From positions 29,730-93,729 of the forward strand of contig JADFUC010001653.1 of assembly GCA_019722365.1 (NCBI GenBank): DNA of 64,000 nt, given 5' to 3'. Positions 49,424 to 61,800 of the stretch are shown piece by piece. The DNA is from Lithospermum erythrorhizon (Eukaryota; Streptophyta; Magnoliopsida; Boraginales; Boraginaceae). Numbering within the stretch: the stretch's first letter is position 1; every line of letters begins with the position of its first letter. A program made the translations under genes and the position numbers. The notes beneath the pieces are model-generated. The model had not been told where the DNA came from, made no database searches, and saw nothing but the letters and a program-made list of their open reading frames with translations.

Positions 49424-52400
49424 ATGGGCGTATTAATTAGTAATCGAAATCGATATGAGGCTCATTTTCGTGGTAGTCCTAGTTTAGATTTGTCGAATTT
49501 TGATCATATATCGAAAAAACGGAGGGTTAGTGTGTCGAGTGACGATACCTCGACTAGGTCGAGGTGTTCTGTTTATAGGTTTAATTTGTATCCTGAAGCT
49601 AAAGGAGAGCTTCCCAGAGCGGTTCATGCACCGGTTAAGAACGATAGGTTTAGTTTCTCGAAGAGGGGTTTGTTTGGGAGTGGGAAAGTAAGTTCAGCTG
49701 ATAAAATGTTGAATTCGTTATCGAATACTTTTGATATTTTGAAATCTAAGTATGCGAAGATAAGTAGAGAGGCGTTGGGGGTGATTAGACACGGGGTTTT
49801 TAGGGACGTTGAGGATGAGGTTAGAGTAGGTGTTCCAAATTGGAGGGATAAGGAGAAAGGGAAGGAAGTGATTGTTCTAGACGATGAGGCTACCGAGGAG
49901 GATGTCACCGGGGGTTCGAGTATTGAGGAAGTGGATATGAGAATTGAAAAAGAACGGCCAGTCTTTTACGGGCATCAATGGAACACGAGTACTGGGATTG
50001 TGGAGAATGCAGTTGATGGGAAGCGTGGTGTTGGAAATTGCAAGGCTTCAATGTCTTCGCCTGTGATAAATATGGAGGACCTGAGTTTGAAGGGATTGCC
50101 ATTGAGGCTGGAGCCCAATAAATGGTGTAAGCCTCCACATGAGGACTTGCTTGATTCTGCTCGAAAAAGGGATCCGATATTGCAGGAACTTGCCTTTCAA
50201 ATTCAGTTGCATGAGAAACGTCTTGAGGCGTCTTGGTCTCGGAAGAAAGTGGTGGATGTGAAGCAGGTAACACCTTCTACTATAAGTACATTAGTTTTAG
50301 TTAGTTGCATTCAATTCTCTGTACCCCCCCTCCTAATTATCTCGTCTTACATCGGAGCATATTGTGCATAGGACGTGGTTAGAGAAGCTTTCATACCACT
50401 TTCTGATGAGGATAGAAGTGAACTTGCACGTGCTTTTGCTAAGGCAAATAGGTATGAGTCAATGTTGCACTATACCGGTCACAATAAATCCCCATCTATG
50501 CCTGTAAAGTAACATATATGTTCTAATCATCCTCAGCAGGAGAAAGATTTTAGTTTCTCATGAAAAATCCAATATTGACATCACTGGGGAGATACTTCAG
50601 TGTTTAAGACCAGGCGCATGGTTAAATAATGAGGTAAGATCTGCTAAGATTTGGATTGTGGCATGTAAAGTTTGAAAGTGGCATCTGATTAGTTAACCTC
50701 GGATATGCGATGCTTCTTATTTAACAGGTTATAAATGTCTATCTTGAACTTTTGAAAGAGAGAGAAAACAGGGAGCCTCACAAGTTCTTGAAATGTCATT
50801 TCCTTAACACATTCTTCTATAAGAAGGTTGGTATGCCACCTTGTTATATGCTTACTTTTCTGCAGTGTTTTTCTTTCTTTATTTTCACTAACTGGTACTA
50901 GTCTCCATTTTTTTGGAAGGCCGTAACGCTTGATTTTCTGTCTTTGGCACTTAATGTCATCAGATTGTAATGTTCTTTTGTATATATCACCTTGTGTTCT
51001 TTTAGTATCTGTATTTCATTTGTAATAAACATCTTGTTGTTTGTTGAAGATGTTTAATTAAAGTTTTCATGATTTTATACAATGGAATCAGTTCTAATAG
51101 GTTACTTTATTGACAATTACTAAATAAGTTATGTATTTATCATGATGTATATGCTTCTGTTGAGATCCAGTAGACCGATTTTCTCCTTGTTTATGAGCAG
51201 TTTCGTATACTCACAAACTTTTTTTAATTGATCGATATTAATGACCAGTTTCATATGCTCCCTGTTTTTTTCAACTGAGTGTCCTCTGCATACAGCCACA
51301 TGCTTCATAGTAATTGGATATATGTATAAGTAGATGTATGTGTAAAACACCTCGTCCTGATCAATGGAGAGGAGTAATTGGATATATGTATAAGTAGATG
51401 TATGTGTAAATCACCTCGTCCCGACCAATGGAGAGGAGCATTAGTTATTTTAGTACTCTGAACCTCCTTTTTTATTTTCTTTTGTTGCTGAATGTGCAGT
51501 TGATTGGAGGAAACGGTGGTTACAATTTTCAAGCTGTTAGAAGGTGGACTACCCAGAGGAAGCTGGGTTACTGCCTCTTTGATTGTGATAAAGTACATTT
51601 TTTGGGTTTGGTTTATGATACTATGTTTTAAATGTCAAAGTGAAGTCTCATTCTTCGTTTTAGATGGCAAATAATACTTTTTTATACAGATATTTGTCCC
51701 GATCCACAAAGAAGTACACTGGTGTTTAGGTGTCATCAACAAGAAGGACCAGAAGTTCCAGTATCTTGATTCACTAGGTGGAAGAGATGATAAAGTAATG
51801 AAAGTGTTGGTAGGTTTTGTATTGTGTTATTTTTGTGTTACCTTTACTTGTATTGTATTCTAGGATACATCTCCAAGTTTACTTATATTGTATTCTAGGA
51901 TACATCTCCTTTATCTGCTTGCCTACACCATAGGAGATTCATCTGCCCATGACTGTTGGTACACATGCCTGTGGAGCTCATATAACAGTTTCCATATTTG
52001 AATGACACAACTGTGACGTTTATTTTTGGCGATTATGAATGTTTATGCAGTTTGAGATCCATTAGAAAATCTCTAAATAAATGTTTTCATTCATAGAAAT
52101 TTGAGCATGTCTTCCTCAATCCTCACCTTAATGACCCTATATCCTCATTTGACTGAGCTTTTCTGGTGCTTGTTTTATTTGCTTATAAAAAAATTCCAAG
52201 CCTTCTTTTGCAAGTGATTGTACATATGCTCCTAGCCAAGTTAAAAAGAAAAGAGAATATCTTTTGTCGTAGTGTTTGGCAAAGTACAATTGTTTATAAC
52301 ACAGCAAAAATTCCTGTATAGTCAAATTTCTATTTAGCAACATGTTGCATAAATATTCATAATTTGTTTCTCAAACAACCGAGTTTGTCAAGTCATTCCT

Positions 52401-52832
52401 ACTAAGTTCTTCACTTCAGCTTTATGTTATTCTTATCAGATATGCTTTGATAAATAAAGTTTCCTTATAGGTGGTGGGGTAAACATTGTTTTTGGATGTG
52501 ATTCTGTCAATGAACTCACTATTATATCGTATATTATTCAGGCTATGTACTACGTTGATGAGGTGAACGAGAAGACAGGGAATGCCATTGATGTTAGTTC
52601 TTGGCAACATGAATTTGTGGAAGATCTTCCAGAACAAGAGAATGGGTTTGTACTTATTTTTCCCATTTAGACTCTGGTGCCTTAAGAGAGCAATACTCAA
52701 TATTTATGTGTTATAGCCAGTGATTCTCAAGAAACATTCTTTGATTTGGAGTCCACTTGAATGTCAGTTTATATTCACGTCATATCTATCTTTTCTGTCA
52801 TTAAGTTTAGTTAAAGGACTGCTAGAACTGTA

Positions 52833-52872
<40 letters not shown>

Positions 52873-53843
52873 TGATTGTGTTAGAAGTTAGAACTAAACA
52901 TTGATATCAGGTGAGTATAGTTTCGGTATTGCTTTTTCCTCCTGGAAATGATGCCGTCATAAATCTGATCTTATATACTCCCTCATCCCTTTTTGTTGGG
53001 GAGTTTTTTCCATTTTGCTAAAGCTCAAAGCCCGAAACTACGTTCCTATTTTGACCAAAATGTGAGTGGTGTGAGAGGGGCAAATAAAATATGTGAGTTG
53101 AATTTAATTTTGCTTAAACTTTGTACAATGTAAAACATTCCTAACAAAAAGGATTTACGGAGTAGTTCTTTCCATCCTGGTCAAGGTGGTTTGTCCAGAG
53201 TTATTTTCTCCTGTTTCAATTTAGTGAAGAAACACCTAAAGATTTAGGCAACCCTCTCTTTGATATCCCCTTTTTGTAATTGGAGTGTCTAATTTACTTA
53301 ATTCTTCTGCCCAGGTATGATTGTGGAGTTTTCATGATCAAATATGCTGATTTTTATAGCAGAGGTGGGGGGCTCCATTTTAAGCAGGTAAGTTTATTCT
53401 GCCATGTTCTAATCTTTCTGCTTCTGGTTTGTCTAATATGGTTTCTGTTTGATGCCTGCACTCTGGCACAAAAACTTATTCCTGATGACTTTATAGAGTG
53501 TAATTTTGCGTCTGGTTGATTACCGGAGGATGAAATAAATTCAAATGTTCTTTGTGTGGCTGCTTATATGCTTAGTTGTGATTTTATTTTTCTGTTAGTT
53601 GATTGCTTTAGCGTTACAAGCTGTTATGACTTAAAACTCTCAGTTGATTGCTTTAGTGTTACAAGCTGTTATGACTTAAAACTCTCGTTTACAAGAATGT
53701 ATGAAAACGCAGAAAACGACTTTTATTAGTATCATTGCATCGTCACTTCGAATATCCTACCTTCATTTTTTTGTTTGTAGGAGCACATGCCGTATTTTAG
53801 GCAGAGGACTGCCAAGGAGATTTTGAGATTGAAAGCTGACTAA
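49424..53843 (+). CDS. ESD4: ESD4/ULP1-type SUMO-specific cysteine protease, nine exons, intact
   Basis: Exons: 49424-50266, 50372-50451, 50540-50633, 50728-50826, 51500-51592, 51690-51809, 52542-52645, 53315-53387, 53781-53843 (TAA). All are GT-AG with matching phases, giving 522 residues. ULP1-family peptidases (C48) mature SUMO and remove it from conjugates; Arabidopsis ESD4 acts at the nuclear envelope and affects flowering time. The catalytic domain covers about residues 300-522: PGAWLNNEVINVYLELL (substrate groove), then His in KEVHWCLGVI (H413), Asp in QYLDSLGG (D430), Gln (Q475) and Cys in NGYDCGVFMIKY (C481). The long N-terminus (exon 1, 281 residues) is basic and Ser-rich, with KKRRVSVSSDD and a PEAKGELPRAVHAP motif as in ESD4, which supports this start. 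Introns 4, 7 and 8 contain short tandem duplications and a MITE. The paralogue ELS1/ULP1a is the main alternative name. Confidence 0.93.
51311..51438. repeat. 64-bp tandem duplication in intron 4
   Basis: TAATTGGATATATGTATAAG and what follows occurs at 51311 and again at 51375, with a few substitutions. Confidence 0.9.
52831..52870. repeat. (TAA)n microsatellite in intron 7
   Basis: About 13 uninterrupted trinucleotide units; likely length-polymorphic. Confidence 0.95.
52976..53164. mobile_element. Stowaway-like MITE in intron 7
   Basis: The ends TACTCCCTCATCCCTTTTTG and, reversed, TACTCCGTAAATCCTTTTTG form terminal inverted repeats with TA edges. 189 bp, non-coding; it lies about 150 bp before the exon that carries the catalytic cysteine. 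Confidence 0.85.
53597..53686. repeat. 45-bp tandem duplication in intron 8
   Basis: AGTTGATTGCTTTAGCGTTA and the following 25 bases are repeated at 53642 with one substitution. Confidence 0.92.
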
Positions 53844-54990
53844 ACTTCTATACGTTGATGCTTAGGTTTTGAAAATACCCTTTGAGCTTGTAATTAGCTA
53901 ACTATCAATCACCAATTCACTATAATGCTAGTTTGGTATACTCTTTCGAGTCGTAGGATTTGTAAGGTCTGACAACTGTGTAAATGCTTGCTTTGCTCCT
54001 TCTGTAGTTACTCTCATTCCTGTAAGTGGGTTTGGAAACTCAATGATGTTTTCTATTTTTATTTTTTGTGATTAAAAATAAAACTCTTTATTTTTGTTTT
54101 GAACTTGAAAAATAAAAATGAAACATGTTTGACAATAACATGTATTTCAAGTAGTTCATGACAAAAACTATACAATGATGAAGCAAAGAAGACGAGAGCA
54201 GCTTCCTTCTCATCTTTTTCTCAGGCCAACCTAATCATATCACATAAGATAAAAGTGTAATATCTATAAACTGAACCAATAAGCAATAATTATAATGTAG
54301 CTTTCTCAAAGAGATACAAACCAACATTGCTCTAACATAATATCAAACACTCTGACATAAGCTCAAATAGTAGCTCAACCCATCAGAACCATTGTAATAG
54401 CAAAGCATGATGCATTGTTAAGAGTGGCAACAAAATATACAATCGGTAGCTTAACTTACAGAGGGTGAAACCCATAGAAGTTCTAATGATAGATTCGACT
54501 TGTACAAAAAAAGTTATACTATTGCATACTTACAAAAGATACTCTCCATTAGATTCAAAAGATTTTGCCACTCAACATGCTAACAAAAGTATCAAAAGCT
54601 GTACGGAGACACGTACCGAAAGGGCGTCGAATTCGTCTGGCATCGGCGTGGAGTTCGATCCTGGCATTTACCAAGTAATTATTCTTGAATCCCAGAACCG
54701 TCTTTCTTGAGGTTACTGGCTATGCCGGTATTTGTGTATGAGGTAGCTACGGACCTATAAAGCAGCGTCTGGGATAACGCTACATTAGTAATGGGAAGTA
54801 GATGCGGGCCTGCGATGGCGTCAACGTGTATATATATATATCCAAAGCTTGCTGAGGTTATATCTATCATCATAGAGTTGCGCTTCTCCCTTTCTCCACA
54901 ATGGAGTGGCATGTTCAAGAAGATCTTTCTCAGACTTAAATAAATATAAAGCTGCCTGAGCAATAACATAAACATTAAGTTTCCACAACC
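53844..54990. other. Convergent intergenic region between ESD4-like gene and GeBP pseudogene
   Basis: It contains the 3' UTRs of both neighbours, a short (TA)n at about 54829, and no ORF that I can support. Confidence 0.45.
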
Positions 54991-56130
54991 TCAAAGCTCG
55001 GCCTTTTTAGCAGCAACAATGAGCCTAGCTTTTTCAGCCATGTACTCCCATCTCATCGCGCCCAATTCGAGCTCCGCCACTTCGATCTCGGTCAATTTCT
55101 TCTCAGTTCTCTTCCACTTTCTACTGTGTATTCGTATCCTCCTCATAATCCTATGTTCCAAGGCCGCATACGCGTAAAGACTTCAACATAAATGGGTAAT
55201 CTATTTTCTATTTTCTTCATAACAGCCAGCATCGCCTTATCCTCGACTTTCCCGCACTTCCTCATCACACTACCATTCTCTTTTCCATTCTCCAGACCAC
55301 CATCCACATTATTATTATTATTCTCCACATCCACCACGCCCCATATCCTCTTGGATAACTCATACCCCTCCCTCTCATGCTGTTTCGAAAACCTCTCTAT
55401 TTATATTAACTGCTAGCAATATTTAACGCCTTCTTCTTCCAACACTCCTAATCTTATCAAGCAACTGTGCTTTCGTAACATCAAAGTGCAACAATTTCTT
55501 AATAAAATCAAGAAATTCATTAATTTCAGCAATAGGTTCGCTCTTCTTTAACATTATATGCCCTTAAAAGCAAAACAATCTCATCATCCTCACTAAAAAT
55601 CCTCCGAAACTTCTTTGAAACATCCTCATTACCACCTTCAGATTTTTCATCTTTTTTCACTAAATTATCAATCTTTTTCAAACCACCTTCAGATTTCCCA
55701 ATATTTTTCAAACCCTCTTCAGATTTTCCATCTTTCTTCACTAAATTATCAATCTTTTTAATACCACCTTCAGATTTTCCATCTTTCTTGAGTAAATTCT
55801 CAATCCTTTTAGGTTTTTTCACATCTTGAGTTTCAACCCCGTTTTCTGCACCCCTTTTGACCCCAATAGCATACCCTTTTACATTAGATTCAATATTTGA
55901 TTTTGACTTCTTGCTTAACGGAAACTCAGTTTCAGAGCAGTTCCGGATGGTCAAGTCAAAGAGTCATCAGAGTCGGTTGATTGATGGTGGGAATTGGTTG
56001 ATGGTTTTGGGTGGGCTTTGTTCGGATTCTGAGGTGAGTTGCTCATCAGATTCTGAGGATTCTTCAGGTTTGGGTTCAACTTCTACGATTCTTTATTGCA
56101 GGAAGATGAAGGGGGTTTGAGCTTGAGGTT
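54991..56130 (-). pseudogene. GeBP/STOREKEEPER-related (DUF573) transcription factor, frameshifted
   Basis: Intronless on the minus strand, as usual for GeBP genes. From right to left: an acidic Ser-rich N-terminus (EESSESDEQLTSESE near 56070), the frame 55954-55526 with a lysine-rich repeat region and the DUF573 start FRRIFSEDDEIVLLL, then in other frames EPIAEINEFLDFIKK and FDVTKAQLLDKIR (DUF573), FSKQHEREGYELSKRIWG, NRLPIYVEVF, and the C-terminal domain ELGAMRWEYMAEKARLIVAA ending at TGA (54993-54991). At least four frame changes and stops (near 55940, 55545, 55430, 55160) separate these. GeBP proteins are plant DNA-binding regulators of trichome and cytokinin responses. Conserved blocks are well preserved, so loss is recent or the assembly has indels here. 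Confidence 0.75.
55632..55812 (-). repeat. In-frame tandem repeat in the GeBP N-terminal region
   Basis: The protein-level unit KKIDNLVKKDGKSEGG (about 17 residues, 51 bp) is present about three to four times with changes (KRIENLLKKDGKSEGG; a short unit GLKNIGKSEG). It keeps the frame within the array. Confidence 0.85.
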
Positions 56131-56469
56131 TCAATAGAGAGATAAAGCTCAGTGATGATTTAGAATTGAATATATAAAGTTAATGAAAAACTATAGGCTC
56201 AATTTCATATGGTCCCCAGACTATATACGTTTGCCCCTTAAGTACTTTCTCGGTTCATTTCAAATTTTAAGACCCAATTAATTTTAAAACTATTAGCGGA
56301 AAACATCTGTTTTATAATGTGGCACTATCTTATTTTAGTGTCTGTCAAGGCATAATAACTTTAATGTATCATGCTTTAATTTTCATTAGTGAAATAGTAT
56401 ATTCTAAGAGCTTAAAAATAACGTTGGTCGCGATAAAATATTTATTTTGTCACTGCTATTTAGAAATAT
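56131..56469. other. Intergenic sequence upstream of the GeBP pseudogene
   Basis: No feature recognised; would contain the old GeBP promoter. Confidence 0.4.
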
Positions 56470-57976
56470 AGGGTGTGAAATGACTATTTTTACCCCTACC
56501 TATTTACTCAAGTTAGGCAGTTTCGTTAAGGGTAAAATTGTCGTTTATTCAAATATCTCAGCCATAACACCTGCAACTGCCCGCCCAATCCCACTCCATT
56601 TCCACAGCCCGCTGAAATGGTTCATATATAAATCAGAGTCTTTCGTGAGGACTGAAGGAAGCGTTGATTCATTAAACTTAGGGCTGTTGAGCTTAATTTG
56701 TGATGACTCGAAGATGGTCGGGGTTCTCGGGGTAGATAAGGTTAGGGAAAGAATGCTTCATTGCTTGAGATGTTTGCTATGGTAATATTTTATGTGAATT
56801 TGATAGCATTTAATCGATTTGTGGATCCGATTTTGTTACTGATGTTTTCAATTTTGAATTCATATGCCTTGATTGGAGTACGAGCTGTTTGGGGAATGAA
56901 CTATGAAGTTTAATTAGCTGATTCAATTTGGGAATTGTACAATTACCAAAGGTCCAACTTGTTTGATGTTGCTGCTAATGTAGCATAAGGCCAAATGCTA
57001 TAGGTGACCTCCACCCACTTTTCTTCTTGGTGCAATAATCCTTTTTTTACTTGATAATATACAAAATGCTGATAATAATACATTTTACGTCTCAGAAATT
57101 CTTCTACAATCTGCCATAAAAAGAATTGCATGAGATTGATTTTCAGTTGAGCCACTCGAATGTGATGGTGCATCTTGCTATTGAAATGAATAAAATGCAT
57201 TCTGTGTTTGTTTTGTTTAGTTTCTGTTTAAAAATGGTTCATGTCAGCTTGTCAACTGCATTTCCCCCTGAATTTAACTTCCTTGCATTAAACTCAATAA
57301 GTACATTAACAGGCTTTAGATGGATCTTTCGTGAGAAGGTCAGCTGCTAACATGCTGAGTGAGAAGAGACCTGTTGCAGCAGCTGTAAGATCTTCGTCAG
57401 AAACTTTAATGTTTCCCTCTCCGCTTCTTAAGAAATGGATTTTGTATCATGAAAATTGAAACTTAGGTATCTGTTGAATGTAACAGCTTGTTTTTGACAA
57501 ATCAAATTGCATAAAGCTCGAATACAATTACCAAGGTATGTGGAATTGTACAGCCAGATGCATGAAAGCTGCCAGAGTGCTAAATTCGCCTTGAGGAATG
57601 GAACTGACAATTGGTCTTGCTCGAGTTAACGCATTTGTCAGGCTAGCTGCGTTACTTTCGATTCATAAATGGCTTATTTTTTGTCGTATAGTATGGAGGC
57701 TGTGGTTGATTTGCATATAATAGAACATCGATGGAAAGATATCGACTTGTTTATTTCATTTTGCAGTGGTTTTTGAAATTTGTGGAAATGGAGGCGGGGG
57801 TGGGGGTGGGGAGCTGTGGAAATGGAGGGGGATAGGGGTGGGGGGTAGGGGTGGGGGTGGGGTGTGTTAAGGAAGAAAGGGTTGGATATTTAGTGAAATG
57901 GCAAATTTGCCACTTAATAAATACTTTTAACTTGAAAATATGGTAGGGGTAAAATGAAAAGTCATTTCACGCTATC
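56470..57976. mobile_element. 1.5-kb TIR DNA transposon, non-autonomous
   Basis: Left end 56470-56516 (AGGGTGTGAAATGACTATTT and ACCCCTACC.TATTT.CTCAAGTTA) is the inverse of right end 57930-57976. Similarity of the inverted type continues inwards: CCATTTCCACAGC at about 56597 against GCTGTGGAAATGG at about 57813. The interior has no transposase. Part of it (56640-57770) could be captured genomic sequence, but I recognise no gene. Target duplication was not convincingly identified. Confidence 0.65.
57791..57866 (+). other. G-run tract with quadruplex potential
   Basis: More than eight runs of four or more G within 76 bp (GGCGGGGGTGGGGGTGGGGA and GGGGTGGGGGGTAGGGGTGG). It lies just inside the right end of the TIR element; the left end has only a diverged C-rich counterpart (56578-56620). 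Confidence 0.85.
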
Positions 57977-58899
57977 TTTAGTGTTAGGAGACCAAAATAA
58001 TCATTTCTGTTTCAGTATGTGTATTTTTAAAGAGATGGCCATAATTAGATTCATTTAATGAAATTAGGTGTATGAGAGTCGAGGTGTGTATAGACAAAAA
58101 AATCTGAGGCACTTGCCGGAATTAGGATTCGAGGGGTGTCTTGGAGATCTTTAAAAAAATAATCTGAAGTAACATAAACTAACTTAAGCAATATCATTAA
58201 AACTACTGATAAGCCTTAATTTTATATAAAGTTTAAGATAAATTTAAATTTTACTGCATAACATTATTTTCCACCAATTTGTCATTTCACATTTAGTCAA
58301 ATTTTCTATGATATCTATTTTTGATGTTGAAGTTGATGGAAGCCTATTTCATATAAGGGCAATTTCGAATTTGAACAAACATTAAACTAAAAGATTGAAA
58401 ACTATAAAAAACCAAAATCATGACTAGGACTCTAAATCACCAGTAATAGGTTGAGTAAGGTTGTTGCGGTGGAAGTTGAGTCGGATAGGGCCCGGCCTTG
58501 TTATGTGTTGGGAAGAAAGTGGTTGGGTTAATTTGGTGGGATGGGGTAGGTGTTATTCATTTTCAATTTATTTTTGTTTTATTTGTTAAATTTTTAATAA
58601 AAGAGACCAATGATTGCTTTATTTAAGATTGGACCCAAAGCTTGATATTGTGAAATCCGAAATTATGACTTTATATGAAATGAGCTTCCATTACTAAAAT
58701 AGATATCGAGAGGCTAAATTAAACGATAGATAATTGAGGCAGGTGAAAACAAATGTATAGTTGAGAGGCCATATGAAATTAAGCCAAAATATTACCATAG
58801 TCAAAAGTTTATTATTAGACATTTAAATTTGAATGTCATTGAGTGGGCTTCATAAAGGTTTTAGATATACTTAATTTTAGTCATATAAACATACCGGTC
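57977..58899. other. Intergenic sequence, no gene seen
   Basis: AT-rich with a short G-rich patch (58440-58560). No domain or repeat family recognised. Confidence 0.4.
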
Positions 58900-61800
58900 G
58901 TGATTTAATAACCTTGATTTGTCCTCTCTTTGTTATGGATATAAGCCCAAAACTGATAATAAATAAGCAGAGGAATAATAAGCAAAGAAGAATATTCTTT
59001 ATTGTTTGTGTTAGTTGTGTAGAATCACAATCTGATAGGTTGCTGTTTACAGGTTTGAGTTACAATAATAAGGTAGCTAAATGGCTTGGTACATAAGTAG
59101 CCTAATTTAGCTGCTTTCGTCGAGTTGTTTCATTTCTTGGTAAAACAAGATGACTTAGTTGACAAGGCATCCGCCATATATGTGTTTCCATAACCACGCC
59201 CACGTTGGATTAATACAGTAATCAACAAGAATATGTCTCGTTTAAAACGCCTTACTAGGAAAATCCGTGCAGGGATAAAAATCAGTGGAAGGAAATAAGT
59301 GCATTATTCTTAATGTATACGACTTCTGATGTTGCCTCATTAAAACCTTATCGAGGAAAATTCATTTGGGACAAAACCTTGATTGGGGAAAAAAATCTGA
59401 TGCGTAAGCTTCACTTAAGCGGCCCTTTGTCAACGACTCGTTTAGTCGTAGTCTATCTTTGGATAGGCTTTTTGGATGTTGGTAGAGGTAATTTAGTGAA
59501 TATATACTTTCTAGATTGCTCCAGCGAAGATGAATTTGTTGAAAAATCGATTCCCCATAGTCCTTTGAATTATGGGTAGGGAAGAACTTACTAATATATA
59601 TTGTTATCTCGTTGACATGTCGGTCTTTTAACCGTGCAGGTATTATGGGACCAAACATATGATAAATGAAAATTAATATGGGTCTATTTGGATGCATATC
59701 CCACAACCTAATACATTCACGACCTTATTCTTACATTTCAAGATTTACCGTAGTTTATCGTTTAATAACTTTGGTTAAATAGTCACTAGAGGAAAATCTT
59801 GTGGAACAAAAAACTTAAAAGTGAAATAAAGATAATATTTCTCTTTAGATATCTTCGAGTAATTGCGCCAAATTAAACAAAGAAAATCCGATTAGGAAAA
59901 AACTAAGTGAAGGAAAAAAGAAGTACAATGCATATCGTATGCTCCCCCAATAAGGATCGTCATTCTATATAATATCTCTACTCAGGTAAGGATCGCAGTT
60001 TAGATCATTGAGTAGAATATCCAAATAACGCTACAAGCGTTTGTCGATATTGCATAATTAATGCAATCGTATCAATTATGAATATCGTTAAAGTAGTGCT
60101 TGAGGCCAGAGTTCATGTTTTACGGAATGAGATGCTGAATTATCTCTTATAAATCTCATCTAATTGAGATTAAACAACTCTACATGTATCGAATATGATA
60201 TAGTTATACTTACATGCATAGTGTCATGTAGCATATATCTTCTAAGTGGCCCCAATTTCAAATCCGATTGTAGGCGTCTTGCCGACAATTGTGAACTCTA
60301 CCAAGATGCGAATTTATAATTACGTACCCCGATTGACTTGTACCTTACCTTTATAAGGAATTTAATTTCAATTAGATTATAAACATCTTGTTTAACAAGC
60401 GAGAACTCTGAGGAGTTCTTGTCTAACTTAATATTGATAATTTTATTCAACAGAACTTCACTTAGAGTCTCATAAGCTATGAGTAGATCTTATAATATCA
60501 TGAATATTTAGATCATCGATAGTAACTAATCAACAAAAGAAAGATATGTAAAGATCTATGTCAACTTACACTAAATAATTCAAATGTCTTATACGGCAAT
60601 AAGTAAATAAATATATTATACGATCACATAAAACATAATATAAATTTAAATTTAAACATGTATTATATACTATGATAGACTTGCGTATACATCGTGCGAA
60701 GATAAAATGATCATGCAAATAAATGTCTAATAATGGTTGAGAACACACAATCCATCTTCCGGATGACTTTAAATATTCAAATATTTTCATCCTTTCAGGC
60801 GAGTTAAGTTCCGGGAATATAGATATATGCCATGCATCATAGAAATCCTTCTACATATTTCGTATCTTATTTCGTTGCATGCTATATTATAAGTTATAAA
60901 TCAAGAGGTTATCTTTTGTTGCTACTAAACATTTATAATTTTGATACCCTCCCAATGCAAAGTGTATATGACACTTTATAGTTTAGTTAGTGCTTTTAGG
61001 TACCAAATCTTTTGTGATAATTAACATTTAGATTGTTTACACATATCTACATTATATACTATAAGTATCATATTTGATTAGACTTGGTCTGGTACCTCGT
61101 TTATATATAGTGAGTTTTGTTTACTGATTGCGTCTTCTCTTTTGGCCATTGTGTATATATATCTACTCGCTTAAGGAGATAGATTTGAATCCTATATTGC
61201 TTCATTATATAGAGCTCTTGAATTCTATGTAATATTTATTTAATAAATGATTCTTTAATTTTGGTTCCATCGTATTCATGATAATTGAGATCTCATTATT
61301 GTCATGAATTTAAGTTGTAAAATGTCTTGAACATTAGAGGCTGCTTATTCATGATACATTCACATTACCTCTTACGGAGGTGATATTCCTCTAGACGCCA
61401 CCGATGTCATATCTTGATAGTGGAACTATTTTATTTATGGATTAGCAGGAACCTCATTTCTATTTTAGTGTTTATTTGTATAAGACTACTATTCTTTATC
61501 TTAAGGTCAAATTTATTTGGTAGTGAACTTACGGTTTATATCGTCCATGATTCATATTTTCTCTTGAACTTGAGTTCATATTTATTCATTTTTGAGGATC
61601 ATCAATATATGGATATTTTATGCAAAGATAAGTCTATTTTTAGGTTAATACTATTAACTTCCCGCCGATGTTAGAAAACATTGATGCTCTCCTTGATGAA
61701 AAATTACTTGATACAATTAATTTCAATTTAAATTTTCCATGTATATAGATGTACATACCTTACGGGTATAATAATCATTTAACGAGTCATCATTTTTTGC

